Part shown: positions 49,611 through 59,861 of the stretch, piece by piece
How positions within the stretch are numbered: position 1 is the stretch's first letter
How the letters are laid out: every line of letters starts with the position of its first letter
Assembly (NCBI GenBank): GCA_900542565.1
Contig: UQOC01000001.1
Span: 48,966 to 112,965, forward strand
Source: an uncultured Eubacteriales bacterium
GTDB lineage: Bacteria; Bacillota; Clostridia; Peptostreptococcales; Anaerovoracaceae
Length of the DNA: 64,000 bases
Direction: 5' to 3'
Position numbers and translations under genes: made by a program
The notes under the pieces: generated by a model
Databases searched by the model: none
Seen by the model: the letters and a program-made list of their open reading frames with translations, nothing else
Told to the model about the DNA's origin: nothing

Positions 49611-50159
49611 TTAATACTTGCTCTGTATTATGATCTTATCAGCCGGCTTACCTGTCTCTCTCATGACCACATCACATATCTTGGCCACCGTGTTGGTGTC
49701 AAGTTCCTGCTGATCTACTGTTACGGTAACGCTGCTTTCTGTTATCATCACAAAAGAATCAGGAAGTCCCTTTGATTGGATTATACTTTCTATGTCCAGT
49801 TCTTTTTCCATATATTCCATGATCCTGTCTTTTTCGGCAGAAGCGTTGTCTTTTTCTGCATCATTTGTACTGTTATTGATAGTCGAATCCAGAGAAGCAA
49901 GGAGCTTATTTCTGTCCAGTTCAAGCTGGGCGCGCATCGACTCAAAATCGCCCGTCTCCGCTGCGGCAGGCGTATCTTCTTCTGCTGCCGTCAGGCTGTC
50001 GACCAGCACTTCGCCGTCATGGACCGGTATCTCATCATTGCCTGAAAGACCTGATGTTACTATGACACCTGTGCCGAGAACTACAACAAGACCTAAGACC
50101 ATAAGTCTTTTGCTCTTATATAAGATGTCCTTATAGCTGAACTTCTTTTTCAAAGTCAT
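49611..50159 (-). CDS. spoIIIAH: Stage III sporulation protein AH
   Basis: Mother-cell membrane protein whose outside domain meets forespore SpoIIQ to form the feeding-tube channel between the two cells. It is 182 residues: one membrane helix (RLMVLGLVVVLGTGVIV) after a basic N-terminus, a Glu/Asp-rich linker, a helical stretch LELDRNKLLASLDSTI, and the ring-building fold related to YscJ/FliF (KGLPDSFVMITESSVTVTV, then KICDVVMRETGKPADKIIIQ). Shorter than B. subtilis AH (218) mainly in the linker. It overlaps spoIIIAG by four bases and is last in the operon. Confidence 0.93.
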   Translation of the reverse strand: MTLKKKFSYKDILYKSKRLMVLGLVVVLGTGVIVTSGLSGNDEIPVHDGEVLVDSLTAAEEDTPAAAETGDFESMRAQLELDRNKLLASLDSTINNSTNDAEKDNASAEKDRIMEYMEKELDIESIIQSKGLPDSFVMITESSVTVTVDQQELDTNTVAKICDVVMRETGKPADKIIIQSKY

Positions 50160-50518
50160 TCCTCCTGTTCTTTTTCAAAAACTATCACGCTTGAAACGGG
50201 GATACTGTAAAGGGTTGCAACTCCGTTGGTGAGTTTGTTTGCTATGACCGGGTCAGACCCTCCTTCGGCTATCACGATAACTCCTGCCACGGTCTGGTCC
50301 TCATTGTACTGTACCATCACTTCAACATCCCCTGCTCCGTTTATGCTCGACAGGACTGAACAAAGCTGTTCCTCCGAGCCTCCGTCGCCGTCTGTTATCT
50401 GTCTCCTGCCATCATCCGTTTCTGTTAAGATACTCAGAGCGAGGATGACCACAGACGCGATCAGGAGAACGGTTATCAGTCTGATGAAGTTTTCTTTTGC
50501 TGTTAATTTTTCAAACAT
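50156..50518 (-). CDS. spoIIIAG: Stage III sporulation protein AG
   Basis: Mother-cell ring protein of the SpoIIIA complex. The 120 residues hold one membrane helix (LITVLLIASVVILALSIL), a Gly/Asp-rich linker and a compact ring-building domain (LCSVLSSINGAGDVEVMVQY and VIVIAEGGSDPVIANKL). B. subtilis AG is about 229 residues; this protein lacks most of the extra beta-rich insertion that forms the large ring in that species. Its stop overlaps the spoIIIAH start. Confidence 0.88.
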   Translation of the reverse strand: MFEKLTAKENFIRLITVLLIASVVILALSILTETDDGRRQITDGDGGSEEQLCSVLSSINGAGDVEVMVQYNEDQTVAGVIVIAEGGSDPVIANKLTNGVATLYSIPVSSVIVFEKEQEE

Positions 50519-50556
50519 GATCTCACTCCTATTTATATGAACATGATACCTAAATA

Positions 50557-50730
50557 TTACTGTCTGTTTATCAAAGAAATGACAGGCTGGGTCATGACAG
50601 CAAGGATGATAAGAGAAAAAATGAATCTTAGATATTTCTCCATAGATGACTCAGGTATCAGTATGCGGAAAAAAGACAGAGATATTATAATGAGAAAAAC
50701 ATCCTTTACCCATAGAAGCACCTGATCCAT
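50557..50730 (-). CDS. spoIIIAF: Stage III sporulation protein AF, shortened to its membrane part
   Basis: A 57-residue reading frame begins at ATG 50730, sharing its A with the stop of spoIIIAE, with GGAGGAAG upstream. It reads MDQVLLWVKDVFLIIISLS then FFRILIPESSMEKYLRFI and ends VMTQPVISLINRQ. That is the two-helix N-terminus of SpoIIIAF, including the LIPESSMEKY motif that joins the helices. The usual soluble C-terminal domain (100 residues or more) is absent and only 38 bases remain before spoIIIAG. The helical part is intact, so it may still be functional as a membrane subunit. Confidence 0.85.
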   Translation of the reverse strand: MDQVLLWVKDVFLIIISLSFFRILIPESSMEKYLRFIFSLIILAVMTQPVISLINRQ

Positions 50731-51815
50731 CAGCTTCCTCCTATCTTGATTATCGTGGAAATGAACATGATAAAAAGCAGGGCCGTAAAAAACATTATCG
50801 CTCCGATCGAAATGACACAGCTGCCCATTTCATTTAACCCGGCAGATATCTTTGAGTCCGTCATCGGTTCGGCCAGGGCCCCTGTGATCTTATAGATCAG
50901 GGCAATGACCATTATCTTGATAAGTGGAGTAAGCAAAAGTATAAGTATGATGATTATGCCAAAGACGCCCACTACGCTTTTTATGGTACTCATGCATCTT
51001 AGGAAAAGTTCGACCGTGTCTGAGGTAAATCCGCCGACAATTGGTATGAATGTGCTGAGAGAATACCTGGCTGTGCTTAGAAGGAGGCCATCAGAAGCAT
51101 CGGTGAGCAGCCCCTGCAGGTTGATTATCCCGGCAAGGATCACCAGCAGGAGCCCTGTCAGTGTAACTGCAGCATTTCTTATGAGCTTGGCAAGTTTGTT
51201 TACATAATCTTTTTCTGTTAAACAGTTTATTAAAGTCAATATTGTTGCCGCAAAAAGAGCCGGCAAGACAAAGGTCTTCAAGATAAAAGAGACTCCGGTT
51301 ATGCTGCCTGTTATCATCGGGCTCAGTATCGTGCCAGATGCCGCTGAACCTGTTGATATCAGTATCCCGATCATGACCGGCATGAGTATTTCCATGGTGT
51401 TTGACATGGTATTCACAGAATCAGCCGCAAGCTGATATGTTGTCTTGAAATTGGTTATACATATTCCGATCATGACCATGCTGCATATCATCATGCTGAT
51501 CTCTGAGACTGATTTGCTGCTGAAAGAGCTGGACAGCCCTTTCAGCAAACCGATGACGATACAGATGGTAAGGATCTGTACGCACAGTATCAGCGCACTT
51601 TTCATCTCCAGGAAGAACAGAGATCTTATATCTTCGATGATGGCCTGGTCATCAAATATGCTGCGGCCGTCTGCAATGGCGGCGAGTATGTTTTCAGCAG
51701 AAAAGTTTGAAGCAATGCCTGCCGTCACATCTCCAGCCTGCTCCATTATCGATGAAAGGCTTTCCTGGTCAACTACATTATTAAATTGTTCTTCAAGTAT
51801 CTGTTGGTATTCCAT
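50730..51815 (-). CDS. spoIIIAE: Stage III sporulation protein AE
   Basis: A 361-residue polytopic membrane protein of the SpoIIIA complex, thought to be part of the export apparatus in the mother-cell membrane. About eight hydrophobic segments are present, with GLLKGLSSSFSSKSVSEIS, FIPIVGGFTSDTVELF and LNEMGSCVISIGAIMFF as conserved blocks. The N-terminus is soluble (MEYQQILEEQF) and lacks the cleavable signal peptide of the Bacillus protein; no better upstream start exists because spoIIIAD ends one base before. Otherwise normal. Confidence 0.93.
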   Translation of the reverse strand: MEYQQILEEQFNNVVDQESLSSIMEQAGDVTAGIASNFSAENILAAIADGRSIFDDQAIIEDIRSLFFLEMKSALILCVQILTICIVIGLLKGLSSSFSSKSVSEISMMICSMVMIGICITNFKTTYQLAADSVNTMSNTMEILMPVMIGILISTGSAASGTILSPMITGSITGVSFILKTFVLPALFAATILTLINCLTEKDYVNKLAKLIRNAAVTLTGLLLVILAGIINLQGLLTDASDGLLLSTARYSLSTFIPIVGGFTSDTVELFLRCMSTIKSVVGVFGIIIILILLLTPLIKIMVIALIYKITGALAEPMTDSKISAGLNEMGSCVISIGAIMFFTALLFIMFISTIIKIGGS

Positions 51816-52201
51816 TATATTAAGCTGTCCAGCAGGTCAAGAAGCGATGTAAATACAGGTATTGCCGCAAAGAAAATAGCTATCTTGCCTGCCAGTTCTA
51901 TCTTGCCTGCAACCGATCTTTCTCCTGCATCCTGGCATAGAGCGACTGCAAATTCAGTTATGTATGCTATGCCAAGCACTTTTAGGATTATGGGGAAATA
52001 TTCCCTGCCGTAGGAAAGCCCGTCATATAGCCGTGTTATATAGTCAAATCCATATCCGAGGCTTTCAATGATGTAATACAGAAGTATGATCCCTGCGCAT
52101 AAACTTGCAGCTACCGCCAGTTCCGGCTTATATGTCTTTATGATGGAGATCACTATAACAGCGATCAGTCCGATGGCACATATCTTTAATAGAGTTATCA
52201 T
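51815..52201 (-). CDS. spoIIIAD: Stage III sporulation protein AD
   Basis: A 128-residue membrane protein with four hydrophobic segments; ITLLKICAIGLIAVIVISI, YIIESLGYGFDYI and LGIAYITEFAVALCQDAGE are family blocks. I start it at ATG 52201, one base after the spoIIIAC stop; the longer frame would need a TTG inside spoIIIAC. It and AC are thought to be FliQ/FliR-like parts of the channel. Confidence 0.92.
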   Translation of the reverse strand: MITLLKICAIGLIAVIVISIIKTYKPELAVAASLCAGIILLYYIIESLGYGFDYITRLYDGLSYGREYFPIILKVLGIAYITEFAVALCQDAGERSVAGKIELAGKIAIFFAAIPVFTSLLDLLDSLI

Positions 52202-52202
52202 G

Positions 52203-52403
52203 TTAAAATTCCAAAAATGCCCTGACAGTGTCAAAGAATTCGCTTATCATCCTTATAACTATTGCCAGGACGATTATCACTCCTGCAAGAGTTGTCATCA
52301 TGGCCTGTTCCTCGCGCCCTGCCTTTGTCAGGATCTGGTTCAGCAGAGCGATGGCAATGCCAATGGCTGCTATCCTGAATAAAACGCTGACATCGAATGT
52401 CAT
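52203..52403 (-). CDS. spoIIIAC: Stage III sporulation protein AC
   Basis: A 66-residue protein with two membrane helices, the normal size. It carries VLFRIAAIGIAIALLNQIL, KAGREEQAMMTTLAGVI and the C-terminal VIRMISEFFDTVRAFL. Ten bases after spoIIIAB, with AAGGAGGC as ribosome site. Confidence 0.93.
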   Translation of the reverse strand: MTFDVSVLFRIAAIGIAIALLNQILTKAGREEQAMMTTLAGVIIVLAIVIRMISEFFDTVRAFLEF

Positions 52404-52413
52404 GTTTGCCTCC

Positions 52414-52929
52414 TTAGATAAAGATAATGGCGATCATTGCGCCGAGGAAGAAGCCTATCCTGCCGTACATGGGTCCCTTTTGCCTGAGTTCCTCACGGGC
52501 ATTTTCTATCTGTTTTTGAAGCTTATCTTCCACATAAGAAAAATGGTATATGTGATTATCATAGTCTGTCTGTCCCATAAATTCACCCGGATATCTGAAT
52601 ATATCCATGTCATCCTCTTTCAGCGGTTCATTTTTATATGTTTCCTCTATCTTCAGAGGCCAGATTTTGACCATATCACCGCCTTTTTCCCCGATTTCGT
52701 CTCTTAGTCCGTTCAACAGGGAAAAAGCCTTAGAATCGCCGTTTTTTCTGAGTTTGTCAAAAATGTCAGGCAAAGGTTCCCTGAAATAATTTATCTGCCC
52801 TTTTATTTCTATTATCATCCTCAGATAATCCTCAAGCAGGATGACTCTTCTTTTCAGATCCTTTGTTTTTAATATGCCTGCCATCCCGCATGCTGCAACG
52901 ATCCCCAAAAGACCCAGTATCTTAAGCAT
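52414..52929 (-). CDS. spoIIIAB: Stage III sporulation protein AB
   Basis: A 171-residue membrane protein with an N-terminal helix, a helical soluble part (RVILLEDYLRMIIEIKGQI and YFREPLPDIFDKL) and a C-terminal helix (MYGRIGFFLGAMIAIIFI). It resembles the GspF-like subunit of secretion systems. It overlaps spoIIIAA by eight bases. Length is normal. Confidence 0.92.
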   Translation of the reverse strand: MLKILGLLGIVAACGMAGILKTKDLKRRVILLEDYLRMIIEIKGQINYFREPLPDIFDKLRKNGDSKAFSLLNGLRDEIGEKGGDMVKIWPLKIEETYKNEPLKEDDMDIFRYPGEFMGQTDYDNHIYHFSYVEDKLQKQIENAREELRQKGPMYGRIGFFLGAMIAIIFI

Positions 52930-53797
52930 TTTGTATCTCCTTTACGGTGCCGGGTCCTTTTTCGCCGGAAAGATATATTATATTTTTAAAAACCTTTTTT
53001 TCCAGGAGCTGTCCCAAAGGCGAATCTTCTATATCTTTTCTGCTGGATCCGTGTATGGATGTAATGAGACTGACTCCGGCATTCTTGCACTGCCAGACTG
53101 CCTTGATGTCTTCCTGCTTGCCCATTTCATCTGTGATTATGACCTGGGGCGACATGGAGCGTATGAGCATGATCATGCCGTAAACTTTATCGCAGCCGTC
53201 AAGAACATCGGTCCTTGGCCCAAGGTCAAAGCTTGGCTCTGAGTTGTACATTCCGGCTATCTCAGATCTTTCATCGCATATTGCCACCTTGACTCCCCTG
53301 ACGCTCAATGCACGGGCAATATCTCTGAGCAAGGTGGTCTTGCCGCAGCCCGGCGGCGAGACGATCAGAGTATTCACAGGCATTTCCCTTTGCAATATCA
53401 TGGGAATGAGGCTGCTGGCGCAGCCTTTGATCTCTCTGGCGAATCTGATGTTCATTGAGCTGATCTCTTTTATCAGCGATGGCTGATCGTTTTTGACGAC
53501 AGCTTTTCCGCATATGCCTACCCTATGTCCTCCTGCGATGGTGACAAATCCTTTGGCAAGGTCGTCCTCATATGCATAATAAGAAAATTTGATGAGATTA
53601 TGGAGAGTTTTTTGCAGATCCTCTCTGGTCGTTATCCTTGTGAGAGTTTTTTCAGTTTTACCGTACAGTATCCTTGGCAGCTGTCCGCACCTGAGGCGTA
53701 TCTCCTCTATCTGTCCGATCACTGCGGGAGGCAGCAGCACCAGTTCCTGACTTGCCGATGTAGGCAGTCTGCTGAATATTTCTCTGAAAGTATCCAT
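52922..53797 (-). CDS. spoIIIAA: Stage III sporulation protein AA, ATPase
   Basis: A 291-residue secretion-type ATPase that energises the SpoIIIA channel. Walker A is VSPPGCGKTTLLRDIA (near residue 150), Walker B-like PQVIITDEMGKQEDI follows, and RCGQLPRIL and YYAYEDDLAKGFVTIAGGHRVGI mark the N-terminal domain. It is the first gene after a sigma-E-type promoter, and ATG 53797 has AAAGGGGA upstream. Confidence 0.95.
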   Translation of the reverse strand: MDTFREIFSRLPTSASQELVLLPPAVIGQIEEIRLRCGQLPRILYGKTEKTLTRITTREDLQKTLHNLIKFSYYAYEDDLAKGFVTIAGGHRVGICGKAVVKNDQPSLIKEISSMNIRFAREIKGCASSLIPMILQREMPVNTLIVSPPGCGKTTLLRDIARALSVRGVKVAICDERSEIAGMYNSEPSFDLGPRTDVLDGCDKVYGMIMLIRSMSPQVIITDEMGKQEDIKAVWQCKNAGVSLITSIHGSSRKDIEDSPLGQLLEKKVFKNIIYLSGEKGPGTVKEIQNA

Positions 53798-53826
53798 TAC
53801 CTGTCCCCTTTTCTTTAGATTATTAC

Positions 53827-53854
53827 ATTGTATGAATGGGACAAGGTTTTATGA
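53827..53854 (-). promoter_or_regulatory. Sigma-E-type promoter of spoIIIA
   Basis: On the - strand TCATAAA (53848-53854) and CATACAAT (53827-53834) are 13 bases apart. This matches the sigma-E consensus (-35 KMATATW, -10 CATACAHT) closely and fits mother-cell control of spoIIIA known in Bacillus. Confidence 0.8.
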
Positions 53855-53856
53855 CA

Positions 53857-53895
53857 GAAAAAAATCCCGCTTGAGACTCATGTCTCAAACGGGAT
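53857..53895 (-). terminator. Terminator of the ilv-leu operon
   Basis: On the - strand ATCCCGTTTGAGAC pairs with GTCTCAAGCGGGAT (14 pairs, one G-T) around a four-base loop, followed by a run of Ts. It isolates the amino-acid operon from spoIIIA. Confidence 0.92.
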
Positions 53896-53911
53896 CTGCT
53901 TTGGCATCATT

Positions 53912-54982
53912 TTATTCTACAGGTACGGTCCAGCCTCTCTTGTCCTCGATCTCTCCGGTCTGTATGCCGTAGAGCTCATCGTAGAGTTTCTGAGAAAGTT
54001 CGCCTATCTTATTGTCGTTGATCACAAGGCTCTTTCCGTCCCAGAAAAGCTCTCCTACCGGTGAGATAACGGCAGCGGTGCCTGTGGCAAAAACTTCTTC
54101 CAGTTTGCCTTCCTGGCCTGCCTTAAATACATCTTCAATGGTGAATCTGGTCTCGTTTACCTTATATCCCCACTCTTTCATAACCTCTATCATCGAAGCT
54201 CTGGTTATGCCCGGCAGGATGGTGCCTACAAGAGATGAGGTGTATATCTGGCCGTCGATCTTGAAGAAAGCGTTGGAAGTTCCGATCTCCTCAACATATT
54301 TCTTTTCTTTGGCGTCCAGCCAGAGGACCTGGTCGAAGCCCATGTCGTGGGCTTTTTGTTCGGCTATCATGGCTGCGGCGTAGTTTCCGCCGATCTTGGC
54401 ATAACCTGTACCGCCCATGGCAGATCTGATGTATTCGTTTTCTACATAGATCCTGGTCGGAGCAAGGCCGTGTTCATAATATGGCCCTACAGGGCTGAGG
54501 ATTATCATAAACCTGTATGTCTTGGAAGCGGCAACCCCCAGGAACGGTTCAGTAGCGAACATGAACGGTCTGATATACAGGGAAGTGTCCTTCTTATCAG
54601 GGATCCAGTCCTTATCCACTTCTACTATGGCCTTGACGGCGTCAACGAAAAGGTCTTCGTCGATCTGAGGCATGCACATCCTCTTGTTGGTGTTGTTGGT
54701 CCTCTTGGCGTTCATATCAGGTCTGAAAAGCTGTACTTTTCCTTCTTTGGTCCTGTAGGCTTTCAGTCCCTCGAACATTTCCTGGCCATAGTGGAAAACT
54801 GTGCTGGCCGGATCCAGTTCGATGGGTCCGTATGGCACTATCCTTCCGTCATGCCAGCCCTGTTCAGGATCATAGTCCATCATGAACATATGATCGGTGA
54901 AGATCCTGCCGAAAGGCAGATGTTCCGGATCTGGTTTTGCCTTGGGATTTTTAGTCAGAGTCACGCTGAATTTATTGTTCAT
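53912..54982 (-). CDS. ilvE: Branched-chain amino acid aminotransferase
   Basis: Last step in Ile, Val and Leu synthesis: transfers an amino group from glutamate to the 2-keto acid, using PLP. The 356 residues match the long class IV (eukaryote/Clostridium-type) enzymes: LDPASTVFHYGQEMFEGLKA, KIGGNYAAAMIAEQKAHD with the PLP lysine downstream of the NYA motif, KYVEEIGTSNAFF, and TILPGITRASMIEV. It is the last gene of the operon and follows ilvD at 19 bases. Confidence 0.95.
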   Translation of the reverse strand: MNNKFSVTLTKNPKAKPDPEHLPFGRIFTDHMFMMDYDPEQGWHDGRIVPYGPIELDPASTVFHYGQEMFEGLKAYRTKEGKVQLFRPDMNAKRTNNTNKRMCMPQIDEDLFVDAVKAIVEVDKDWIPDKKDTSLYIRPFMFATEPFLGVAASKTYRFMIILSPVGPYYEHGLAPTRIYVENEYIRSAMGGTGYAKIGGNYAAAMIAEQKAHDMGFDQVLWLDAKEKKYVEEIGTSNAFFKIDGQIYTSSLVGTILPGITRASMIEVMKEWGYKVNETRFTIEDVFKAGQEGKLEEVFATGTAAVISPVGELFWDGKSLVINDNKIGELSQKLYDELYGIQTGEIEDKRGWTVPVE

Positions 54983-55001
54983 TGTAATTGTCCTTTCTCG
55001 T

Positions 55002-56669
55002 CTATTTTAAGACTGCTCCTGTGTTGGCCGATGATACGAGGCGGGCATATCTGGCCAGCCAGCCGGTCTTGATGTTAGGTTCAGGTTTAACATAGGATTT
55101 TCTGCGTTCATCAAACTCCTCATCGGAAACACGGGCGTTGATGGAGTGCTCAGGAATGTTGATGTCGATGATATCTCCCTCTTTGAGCAGTCCTATGGCG
55201 CCTCCGTCGGCAGCTTCAGGGCTCACATGGCCTATGGAAGCGCCGCGGCTTGCTCCGCTGAACCTTCCGTCGGTTATGAGGGCCACCGTCTTGTCAAGTC
55301 CCATGCCGGCAAGAGCGCTGGTCGGATTGAGCATTTCTCTCATGCCCGGTCCGCCCTTAGGGCCTTCGTATCTTATAACTACTACTTCTCCGTCCTTTAT
55401 CTTTCCGTCATATATGGCGGCGATGGCGTCGTCTTCGCAGTCAAATACTCTGGCAGGACCTGAATGTACCAGCATTTCAGGAGCTACGGCGCTCCTCTTT
55501 ACTACGCAGCCGTCTTTGGCTATGTTGCCCCAGAGTATGGCGATACCGCCTGTTTCACTGTACGGATCGTCGATGGGTCTGATGGCGCCTTCGTTTCTTA
55601 TGACTGCTCCCTGGATGTTTTCTCCTACGGTCTTGCCTGTAACGGTCAGAAGAGAAGTGTCTATCAGTCCTTTGGAAGCCAGCTGAGCCATTACGGCAGG
55701 TCCGCCGCCGGCGTTGTCCAGATCGTGCATGTGGGTATCTCCAGCCGGAGCCAGATGACAGAGGTTAGGAGTCACTCCGCTGATCTGGTTGAATGTATCA
55801 AGGTCAAGTTCCACCCCTGCTTCGTGGGCTATGGCCAGCAGGTGGAGCACACTGTTGGAGGAGCAGCCCAGGGCCATATCGCAGGCGATGGCGTTTCTGA
55901 CAGACTTTTCGTTGATTATGTCTCTGACCTTGATGTCTTTTTCGATCAGGTTCATGATGGCCATTCCGGCGTGTTTTGCCAGCATTATCCTCTTGCTGGA
56001 AACGGCAGGTATGCTCCCGTTGCCCGGCAGAGCTATGCCTATGGCTTCGCACAGGCAGTTCATGCTGTTGGCCGTATACATACCGGAGCACGAACCGCAG
56101 CCCGGACATACATTCTGTTCGTATTCTTTGAGGCCATCATCGTCGATGATATTGGCCTTTCTGGCGCCGACAGCCTCGAACATCTTGGAAAGGCTGGTCT
56201 CTGTGCCGTTTACCAGTCCTGACATCATAGGTCCGCCGGAACATACGATGGCAGGGATGTTCATCCTGGCCGCCGCCATCACCATGCCCGGCACGATCTT
56301 GTCGCAGTTTGGTACCAGAACGGCTCCGTCAAAGGCATGGGCAATGACCATGGTCTCAGTGCTGTCTGCAATGAGCTCACGGCTTGCCAGAGAATATTTC
56401 ATTCCTACATGTCCCATCACTATACCGTCGCAGACGCCGATGGAAGGTACCATGATCGGGGTTCCTCCGGCCATCCTGACTCCTGCCTTAACGGCTTCTG
56501 TGATCTTATCAAGGTGCATATGACCGGGCACTATCTCGCTGTGAGCGGAGACCACCGCCACCAGCGGGCGTGCCAGTTCTTCTTCTGTATATCCCATGGC
56601 GTAGAAGAGACTCCTCATAGGAGCCTTTTCTACACCCTCAGTAACTAATTTACTTCTGGTCTTGTTCAT
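55002..56669 (-). CDS. ilvD: Dihydroxy-acid dehydratase
   Basis: Dehydrates 2,3-dihydroxy-isovalerate or -methylvalerate to the keto acid with an Fe-S cluster. At 555 residues it is normal length. Cluster and substrate sites appear as [15 protein letters not shown] [40 protein letters not shown] and [21 protein letters not shown]. It follows ilvC at 12 bases. The Cys in PNCDK and CPGCGSC indicate a [4Fe-4S] or [2Fe-2S] enzyme sensitive to oxygen, natural for an anaerobe. Confidence 0.97.
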   Translation of the reverse strand: MNKTRSKLVTEGVEKAPMRSLFYAMGYTEEELARPLVAVVSAHSEIVPGHMHLDKITEAVKAGVRMAGGTPIMVPSIGVCDGIVMGHVGMKYSLASRELIADSTETMVIAHAFDGAVLVPNCDKIVPGMVMAAARMNIPAIVCSGGPMMSGLVNGTETSLSKMFEAVGARKANIIDDDGLKEYEQNVCPGCGSCSGMYTANSMNCLCEAIGIALPGNGSIPAVSSKRIMLAKHAGMAIMNLIEKDIKVRDIINEKSVRNAIACDMALGCSSNSVLHLLAIAHEAGVELDLDTFNQISGVTPNLCHLAPAGDTHMHDLDNAGGGPAVMAQLASKGLIDTSLLTVTGKTVGENIQGAVIRNEGAIRPIDDPYSETGGIAILWGNIAKDGCVVKRSAVAPEMLVHSGPARVFDCEDDAIAAIYDGKIKDGEVVVIRYEGPKGGPGMREMLNPTSALAGMGLDKTVALITDGRFSGASRGASIGHVSPEAADGGAIGLLKEGDIIDINIPEHSINARVSDEEFDERRKSYVKPEPNIKTGWLARYARLVSSANTGAVLK

Positions 56670-56681
56670 ATTTTACGCCTC

Positions 56682-57707
<1,026 letters not shown>

Positions 57708-58181
57708 TTATTTTTCGATACCGGTAACGCCGGTTCTGCAAATATCGATTATTTCATAATCCTCAAGCAGGGCCAGGAAGGCGTCAAGCTTGTCTGGATT
57801 TCCTGTGAGCTCCAGGACCATCTGATCTTTGGTGAGATTGATGATCTTAGCTCTGTATATGTCTACGATCTCCTTGATCTCTCGGCGGGTTTCCTTGCCG
57901 GCAGCCACCTTTACCATGAGGAGTTCGCGGAAAAAACTCCTCTTTCCGTCAAGGGTCTTGACACTCCTGACCACCTCCAGCTTTTCCGTCTGGGAAACTA
58001 TCTGGTGCAATGTCAGGTTATCTCCTTCAAAGGTAATGGTTATCCTGGAAATGTCCGGATCGTTGGTAGCCGAGACTGTCAGGGAATCAATGTTAAAGCC
58101 TCTTCTTCCGTAAAGGCTCACCACCCTTGTCAGGACATTTGCTTTATTATCCACATAAATGCTGACTACTTCTTTTTTCAT
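57708..58181 (-). CDS. ilvN: Acetolactate synthase small (regulatory) subunit
   Basis: A 157-residue regulatory partner of IlvB that gives valine feedback inhibition. The N-terminal ACT domain reads SIYVDNKANVLTRVVSLYGR, RGFNIDSLTV and RITITFEGDN; the C-terminal domain LMVKVAAGKETRREIKEIVD and IIDICRTGVTGI. I start it at ATG 58181 (AGGAGG upstream); GTG 58190 would lie within the site. It starts 12 bases after ilvB. Confidence 0.94.
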   Translation of the reverse strand: MKKEVVSIYVDNKANVLTRVVSLYGRRGFNIDSLTVSATNDPDISRITITFEGDNLTLHQIVSQTEKLEVVRSVKTLDGKRSFFRELLMVKVAAGKETRREIKEIVDIYRAKIINLTKDQMVLELTGNPDKLDAFLALLEDYEIIDICRTGVTGIEK

Positions 58182-58193
58182 GGCGCACACCTC

Positions 58194-59861
58194 CTATTCA
58201 AACAGCATATCATCAATGGTCTTGCCGTTTGGTATCATCGGCAGCACCTTATCTTCATAAGCTATGTTGCAGTCTATCCAAACAGGACCTTCAAGGTCAA
58301 GGGCCTTTTCATAGGCATCTGCCAGTTCTTCCATGTTTTCCGCCCTGAAACCGTGACCGCCGAAAGCCTCGATGAGCTTGACAAAGTCAGTCTTTCTTTC
58401 CGGTGTGGTGTTGGAATATCTCTTTTCATAGAAAGCTGTCTGCCACTGATAGACCATGCCCAGAACCCTGTTGTTAAATATTACGGTGATTATCGGCAGG
58501 TTGTTGGATACGGCTGTACATGCTTCGTTAAGGTTCATGTGGAAAGAACCGTCGCCGGTCAGATGGATGACCCTCTTGTCTGGATTGCCAAGCTGTGCTC
58601 CTATGGCTGCTCCGTATCCGAATCCCATGGTCCCAAGGCCGCCGCTGGAGATAAAGTTCCTCGGCCCGGTCTGCTTGACATATTGGGCAGCCCACATCTG
58701 GTGCTGGCCTACATCTGTAACAAAGATGGTCTCCTTATCCGTGTGGCTGCAGAGATATTCGATTATCTCCTGCGGGTTCATCTTCCCGTTGGCTTCTCTT
58801 ACCACCGTAGGATGTTCGATGTTCCACAGTGTTATCTGCTTGATCCATTCCCTGTGCTCAGCTTTATCTACTTTTGGAATGAGCTCTTTGAGCACTTCCC
58901 TGCAATCTCCTATGATACTATCTGCTACGGTCACATTTTTGTTGACTTCGCTCTTGTCGATCTCAACCTGGAGTATCCTGGCTTTGCGGGCAAAGTGTTC
59001 TGGCTTGAGAGCCACTCTGTCGCTGAACCTGGTGCCCAGGGCAAGGATCACATCAGCTTCGCTGACGCACTTGTTTGCTGCATATGAACCGTGCATCCCC
59101 ACCATTCCGAAATATTTCTTTTCAGATGACGGTACGGCTCCCATACCCATCAGAGTGGTCACCATCGGAATGTCTGCCTTGTCGGCCAGTTCCATCACTT
59201 CTTTGTAGCTGTCCGAAGAGATCACCCCGCCTCCTGTTATTATAACAGGTTTTTTTGCTCCGTTTAAATATTTTGCAAATTTTTCTGTCTTATTTTCACA
59301 ATCGGCGATCTCTGTCCTTCTCAGAGGATAAGGAGCAGCAGGCTCATAGTCGACCAGCGCTTCCGTGACATCTTTTGTTATGTCCACCAGTACAGGACCT
59401 TTCCTGCCTTCGTTGGCTATCCGGAAAGCATTCCTGAGAGCATCCGCCAGATCTTCTTTGCTGTTGATGAAATAATTATGTTTGGTTATCGGGAAGGTCA
59501 CCCCGGTGATACATATTTCCTGAAATGCATCCCTGCCTATCAGGTGCTTTCCTACATTGGCTGTTATAAATACCGTCGGTATGCTGTCCATATATGCTGT
59601 GGCGATCCCAGTCACAAGGTTTGTTGCTCCAGGTCCGCTGGTGGAAAATGCCACGCCGGTCTTGCCTGTTGCCCTTGCATAGCCGTCGGCTGCATGGGCT
59701 CCTCCCTGCTCGTGTGCAACGAGGATATGTTTTATCTTATCGCTGTATTTATAAAGTTCGTCATACAGGAACAATGCGGTACCGCCCGGATAACCGAAAA
59801 CGGTGTCAACGCCATGTTCAAGCAGGATCTTCATGACTAACTCTGCGCCTGTTATCTTCAT
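58194..59861 (-). CDS. ilvB: Acetolactate synthase large (catalytic) subunit
   Basis: ThDP enzyme that joins two pyruvates or pyruvate and 2-oxobutyrate. I start it at ATG 59861 (ATGA overlap with the DUF815 stop; GGAGGT upstream), giving 555 residues; a longer frame of 583 lacks any support. Motifs are EHGVDTVFGYPGGTALFLYD with the catalytic Glu at VAHEQGGAHAADGYARATG, SGPGATNLVTGIATAYMDS, and GDGSFHMNLNEACTAVSNNLP, the ThDP/Mg site. Normal for the biosynthetic, FAD-type enzyme. Confidence 0.96.
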   Translation of the reverse strand: MKITGAELVMKILLEHGVDTVFGYPGGTALFLYDELYKYSDKIKHILVAHEQGGAHAADGYARATGKTGVAFSTSGPGATNLVTGIATAYMDSIPTVFITANVGKHLIGRDAFQEICITGVTFPITKHNYFINSKEDLADALRNAFRIANEGRKGPVLVDITKDVTEALVDYEPAAPYPLRRTEIADCENKTEKFAKYLNGAKKPVIITGGGVISSDSYKEVMELADKADIPMVTTLMGMGAVPSSEKKYFGMVGMHGSYAANKCVSEADVILALGTRFSDRVALKPEHFARKARILQVEIDKSEVNKNVTVADSIIGDCREVLKELIPKVDKAEHREWIKQITLWNIEHPTVVREANGKMNPQEIIEYLCSHTDKETIFVTDVGQHQMWAAQYVKQTGPRNFISSGGLGTMGFGYGAAIGAQLGNPDKRVIHLTGDGSFHMNLNEACTAVSNNLPIITVIFNNRVLGMVYQWQTAFYEKRYSNTTPERKTDFVKLIEAFGGHGFRAENMEELADAYEKALDLEGPVWIDCNIAYEDKVLPMIPNGKTIDDMLFE

